From Methanospirillum sp. (GTDB lineage: Archaea > Halobacteriota > Methanomicrobia > Methanomicrobiales > Methanospirillaceae), in NCBI GenBank assembly GCA_028679485.1, contig JAJRBL010000237.1:1-9199 (forward strand): 9,199 nt of DNA. The letters are read 5' to 3'. Under the pieces are notes generated by a model, which made no database searches, was not told the DNA's origin, and saw only the letters and a list, made by a program, of their open reading frames with translations. How positions within the stretch are numbered: position 1 is the first letter of the stretch; each line of letters starts with the position of its first letter. Below, piece by piece: positions 6,338-9,199 of this stretch. The position numbers and the translations under genes are program-made.

Positions 6338-7246
6338 TCAGACGGTTAACGTCATCTCACTTTTTTTCATCAGTTTTCCGGCATTCCAGAGCCCGTAACC
6401 GTCGATGCATATGCATAATCCTGCCAGGAAGATAATTGCAGCCAATAATATGATGAGTATTGTAAGGAACGAACCTGGGTCAATGATTGAGTAGATACCA
6501 AGTGCCAGGGATCCGATACCCATTCCCAGAGTGAGGAGCATTCCCTGGGGAATATTCTTCTTGTTCTTCATGATCCGGGTAATCGTTACGTAAGCGCTGC
6601 TGAGAACCCAGAGAGAGAGGAGAATGAATAGTATCGCAAAATAGAGATGCCAGAAGAGAAACATGATTATACTTCCCCCGATCATGAGCAGTCCGTTAAA
6701 GATGTCACGGTTTGAATGTTCATTTCTTGCCCGCTGGATGATACCGGTTGCGACGAGAAAAATACCAAAAATACCGACGAGTCCTGGCAGAATAGCCGAA
6801 AAGAGAATATCAGACTGGTTTATTGCCATAAGGCCGAGAATTATACTCGCGGTGATCAGCCCGATTCCCGTTACTACCCGGATTTTCCAGGTTATCTGCT
6901 GTTCCTGCAGTCTTTCTTTCATATCCTTTCTTCTGGTATCCTTCCCGGTGACATATAAGGTCTCAACGGTTTCGTAGATCATAAGGATCAGAGGGGCATC
7001 ATCGATCAGGTGAAGAAAAGGATTTTTTTTCGGATCATAGCGGTCAAGATGGACACGATATTCGGTCTTTGTCTCATGGGCATGGTACTGGCCGTTCCGG
7101 TAACTGGCAACCGTGTCAGGGGTCGGAACATTGATCGCCGAGGGTTTCCATTCAGGCCCGAGAGGGGTGGTTAAAAGTGATTTCGGAATGACTACTTCCC
7201 AGGTTCCCTGGTGGAGAGCAGAAAGAAAATCGTATATGTCTGGCAT
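6338..7246 (-). CDS. HdeD/DUF308-like membrane protein with N-terminal soluble domain
   Basis: A 302-aa protein. The N-terminal 120 residues are soluble, with a charged and His-rich stretch (YHAHETKTEYRVHLDRYD, 54-71) and the segment NPFLHLIDDAPLILMIYETVETL that I do not recognise. Six transmembrane helices follow at about 122-142, 148-170, 180-200, 201-222, 235-255 and 260-282, in pairs with glycine-rich GxxxG-like spacing (GLVGIFGIFLVATGII), as in HdeD/DUF308 proteins. HdeD is linked to acid resistance in enterobacteria; the archaeal members have no known role. The soluble domain is not part of ordinary HdeD, so this is a fusion or a distinct subfamily. The ATG at 7246 lies about 24 nt from an AT-rich TATA-like stretch at 7266-7274, suggesting a leaderless transcript. 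It is convergent with the decarboxylase-like gene, with only 8 bp between the stops. Confidence 0.8.
   Translation of the reverse strand: MPDIYDFLSALHQGTWEVVIPKSLLTTPLGPEWKPSAINVPTPDTVASYRNGQYHAHETKTEYRVHLDRYDPKKNPFLHLIDDAPLILMIYETVETLYVTGKDTRRKDMKERLQEQQITWKIRVVTGIGLITASIILGLMAINQSDILFSAILPGLVGIFGIFLVATGIIQRARNEHSNRDIFNGLLMIGGSIIMFLFWHLYFAILFILLSLWVLSSAYVTITRIMKNKKNIPQGMLLTLGMGIGSLALGIYSIIDPGSFLTILIILLAAIIFLAGLCICIDGYGLWNAGKLMKKSEMTLTV
6361..6367 (+). terminator. T7 tract, possible terminator for the decarboxylase-like transcript
   Basis: Seven T residues on the plus strand start 32 bp past the stop of the 5499-6329 gene. T-rich runs are enough to end transcription by archaeal RNA polymerase. 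The tract lies inside the 3' end of the convergent membrane gene, where it encodes Lys residues (MKKSEM), so it may be coincidental. Confidence 0.35.
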
Positions 7247-7276
7247 TTATACAACCTGCAGATAATATATATTTAG
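7246..7276. promoter_or_regulatory. Overlapping divergent promoters, both apparently leaderless
   Basis: Only 29 bp separate the minus-strand ATG (7246) from the plus-strand GTG (7276). TTTATA at 7246-7251 lies about 27 bp before the GTG and fits a TATA box for the plus gene. On the other strand AAATATATA (7274-7266) lies about 24 bp before the ATG and fits one for the minus gene. Each predicted transcript would start at or near its start codon, and no Shine-Dalgarno is present on either side. The two TATA boxes sit on each other's start regions, so polymerase loading may be mutually exclusive. Confidence 0.5.
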
Positions 7277-8382
7277 TGCAGACTGAAGATGAAATACACG
7301 ATACCCTGATCCCTAAAGTGACAGATCTCCTCCCGGGTATCGTTGAAGAACTACAAAGGCTGGACAGCGTCCTGGAGATGGTCTCAAGGGAAAAAATCCG
7401 TATTATTCCCTATTCCGTCCTCATACTCGCGTTTCTCGTCACCGGTGCAATGATCTGGTATTACCAGATAATGTACCTTTATTATTGGGTCGCGTCCAGC
7501 CTGTATTTTTATCTGTTCTACCCAATGCTTCCGGTTTTCCTGTTTCCGTTCAGGTATGTCCGCGATTCCTGGATCGGGAAAAAACCTGAGAAGAAGGAGA
7601 AGAGATCACTGCCGGCATGGGCCAAAGAGCTGCATATCTTTCAGAATAAACGCGTCGGGTACCGTTTGTTCATGCGATTTTTCCTGCTCAGTATGGTCCC
7701 CATCACGAGCGGTGTCATGGTGATATACGGGATATCCCTGTTTTCGAGCCTGGTTATAAAAGCGGTCAGCAATCTCCCGGATCAGACCCTTCTTCTGATC
7801 ATCATCCAGTGCCTCGGGATCATCATATTCTATGGTGAGGTCTTTATCTTCAGGGGGAGGGCATTGTACCTGACCCATCTCATTGTGAGGAACAAGGTGC
7901 AGCATCGCCGGAGGATCCTGTTCCTGGTGATCATCGCGGCTGCCCTTATCGTGGTCTCAAGCTTCCTCGTTATCCTTATGATAATCGCCATGTTCATGCC
8001 TGCCTTCACCCTCACATCCCTGGTCGACATGGTCTCCTTCTCCCATGCAGGACGCAATATTTCGGTATTGCTGGTTTTATTCTGTCAGTTTGTATTCATG
8101 CAGTACCTGCAGAGCCATCTGAGCAGGAAGGTTACAACCGACCATATCCATAATATCGTCATCAGGCTGAAGGAATCTCAAAAAAATCTCATGGATACGT
8201 GTACCCCGGAAGAGACCAGTAAAGCTTCGTACCTTCTTACCGAAAGCAGGCTCTATGCTTACAACCGCAGGATTTTATTTGGTCTTTTCCCTTCATTCTC
8301 GATAGGAATAAATCTTCCCGTTCTTCTCAGGATTAAAAACCTGAAAGAACTCACCGGGGTTTTCGGTATGGATCAGGATTGA
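7276..8382 (+). CDS. Polytopic membrane protein of unknown function
   Basis: A 368-aa protein that I do not recognise. It starts with a cytosolic, possibly helical segment (1-40), then membrane helices at about 43-63, 66-92, 131-160, 171-193, 212-240 and 255-275, and perhaps a last one at about 333-350. A strongly basic loop at 101-127 (GKKPEKKEKR) and another at 200-211 (RNKVQHRRR) suggest cytoplasmic loops by the positive-inside rule. The soluble segment 276-330 (SHLSRKVTTDHIHNIVIRLKESQKNL) looks helical and polar. No transporter, enzyme or receptor motif is visible. The start is a GTG at 7276; the nearest in-frame ATG is codon 35, which would remove the amphipathic N-terminus. It is divergent from the HdeD-like gene and its last 10 bp overlap the convergent kinase gene. 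Confidence 0.75.
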   Translation: MQTEDEIHDTLIPKVTDLLPGIVEELQRLDSVLEMVSREKIRIIPYSVLILAFLVTGAMIWYYQIMYLYYWVASSLYFYLFYPMLPVFLFPFRYVRDSWIGKKPEKKEKRSLPAWAKELHIFQNKRVGYRLFMRFFLLSMVPITSGVMVIYGISLFSSLVIKAVSNLPDQTLLLIIIQCLGIIIFYGEVFIFRGRALYLTHLIVRNKVQHRRRILFLVIIAAALIVVSSFLVILMIIAMFMPAFTLTSLVDMVSFSHAGRNISVLLVLFCQFVFMQYLQSHLSRKVTTDHIHNIVIRLKESQKNLMDTCTPEETSKASYLLTESRLYAYNRRILFGLFPSFSIGINLPVLLRIKNLKELTGVFGMDQD

Positions 8383-9199
8383 TATCGGAAAAAACGCGAG
8401 GGAATAGTCATTTCGAATACTACTCCTTCCCCTGCCCTTCCGGTCTCCCGGATCGTTATCTGTGAAATGGAGAGGATCTCCCTGATCAGGAACAGTCCAA
8501 ATCCCGTGTGGGCTCCCACTCCCTGTTCGAAGATCCTCTCCTTCAGTGCGTCAGGTATCCCCTTTCCGTTGTCTGAATAGCAGATTTTTGCAGAATCACC
8601 TTTAATGGAGACAGATATGCCAATCTCCGTCACTTTTTCTCCATGCCTCAGGGAGTTATCAAGCAGGTTTGAGAATACCCTTCCGAGAAGTGTATCAGCA
8701 AATATCTCGATCCCGGTATCAGGACCTGATAAGATGATACCCGGAGGTACCTGGGAGATGATGCTGTCCTGGATAACCTGGGAGAGATCCTGCCATATCG
8801 GCGCAGTAACACCGAGGTTCTGGTAATCCCTGGTAAAAGTTATCTGCCTGCGTATAGAATCAAGTGCCTTTTCTGCCTGATCAATGTACGAGGTCAGGGC
8901 AGGATCGCTGGACTCTTCCCTGATGAGATCGATGGAACCGACAAGGACAGTCAGGGAGTTCAGGATATCATGTCTGGTAATATCTGATAAAAGGTTTAAT
9001 TTCTGGTTTGCAAGCCGTAATCCCTCAACACTCATCTTTTGTTCAGTAATATCCTCCAGCGTCTCCAGGGCACCCCAGATCTTTCCTTCCGCATCCCTGA
9101 GCAGGGCACCGGTAAAAAAGAGCCAGGTGCCGTCTTCACCGATACCGGGGAAAAAATCCGTTGAAGAGTAGGCATTTTCAACAAGCCTGGATTTTACTG
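8373..9199 (-). CDS. PAS sensor histidine kinase, C-terminal part (5' end outside window)
   Basis: The frame is open from the window edge to the stop at 8373-8375, so the gene is incomplete at its 5' end. The ATG at 9035 is internal: the preceding codons continue as a PAS domain end (GEDGTWLFFTGALLRDAEGK, then WGALETLEDITEQK). After it come a HisKA-like dimerisation helix with H in ITRHDILNSL (codon 8972-8970) and a HATPase domain with VFSNLLDNSLRHG (N box), DNGKGI (G1) and GVGAHTGFGLFL (G2). It autophosphorylates and passes phosphate to an unknown partner; no membrane helix is seen in the visible part. The core resembles the kinase at 3137-5431, including FTxxYQxxGxTxPxWQDL placed 45 residues after the histidine in both, so they are family members. 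The 3' end overlaps the convergent membrane gene by 10 bp. Confidence 0.93.
   Translation of the reverse strand, partial: VKSRLVENAYSSTDFFPGIGEDGTWLFFTGALLRDAEGKIWGALETLEDITEQKMSVEGLRLANQKLNLLSDITRHDILNSLTVLVGSIDLIREESSDPALTSYIDQAEKALDSIRRQITFTRDYQNLGVTAPIWQDLSQVIQDSIISQVPPGIILSGPDTGIEIFADTLLGRVFSNLLDNSLRHGEKVTEIGISVSIKGDSAKICYSDNGKGIPDALKERIFEQGVGAHTGFGLFLIREILSISQITIRETGRAGEGVVFEMTIPSRFFRYQS

Noticed and set aside
9033..9035. ATG as the true start of the second kinase
   Set aside because: The frame stays open upstream to the window edge and encodes a PAS domain end (LEDITEQK), so the ATG is internal and the gene is cut by the window.
8605..9171. Two plus-strand open frames at the right edge
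   Set aside because: Both are antisense to the second kinase, whose motifs are continuous on the minus strand.

Overview
The window reads as a chromosomal segment of a methanogenic archaeon, most likely a member of the Methanomicrobiales or a close relative. The evidence is indirect: TATA boxes of archaeal type about 25 bp upstream of likely transcript starts, a GGTGAT ribosome-binding site that complements the archaeal 16S 3' end, several genes with no Shine-Dalgarno at all, and PAS-rich histidine kinases with the RHDIxN phospho-acceptor box common in methanoarchaea. No marker gene fixes the species. There are no RNA genes, insertion sequences or CRISPR arrays.

Layout. (1) 45-2906, minus strand: a small MarR-type regulator with five cysteines, then 45 bp downstream a complete bacterial-type (LonA) ATP-dependent protease. 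A 23-bp motif (19/23 identical) lies just upstream of both coding regions, close to the TATA box in each case, so the regulator probably controls itself and lon. (2) 2907-3136: a 230-bp divergent promoter region with the marR promoter and operator, a perfect 7-bp-arm hairpin with further pairing outside it, and a strong TATA box flanked by inverted CACTT/AAGTG. (3) 3137-6329, plus strand: a hybrid sensor kinase (receiver, three PAS domains, HisKA, HATPase) followed after 67 bp by an acetoacetate-decarboxylase-family protein with an unusual N-terminal membrane or signal segment. (4) 6338-7246, minus strand: a six-helix HdeD/DUF308-like membrane protein with an N-terminal soluble domain. (5) 7276-8382, plus strand: an unrecognised polytopic membrane protein, divergent from the previous gene across only 29 bp. 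(6) 8373-9199, minus strand: the C-terminal part of a second PAS/histidine kinase, running off the window; its stop overlaps the preceding convergent gene by 10 bp.

How they might work together. The clearest functional unit is marR-lon: a regulator that may sense redox or metal state through its cysteines, with protein quality control as its target. The two kinases share a signature after the phospho-acceptor histidine and belong to one family. The N-terminal receiver of the first means it is itself controlled by an upstream kinase, but the window holds no DNA-binding response regulator. The two membrane proteins share an overlapping divergent promoter, which suggests linked or mutually exclusive expression. 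Their function, and that of the exported decarboxylase-like protein, cannot be read from the sequence.
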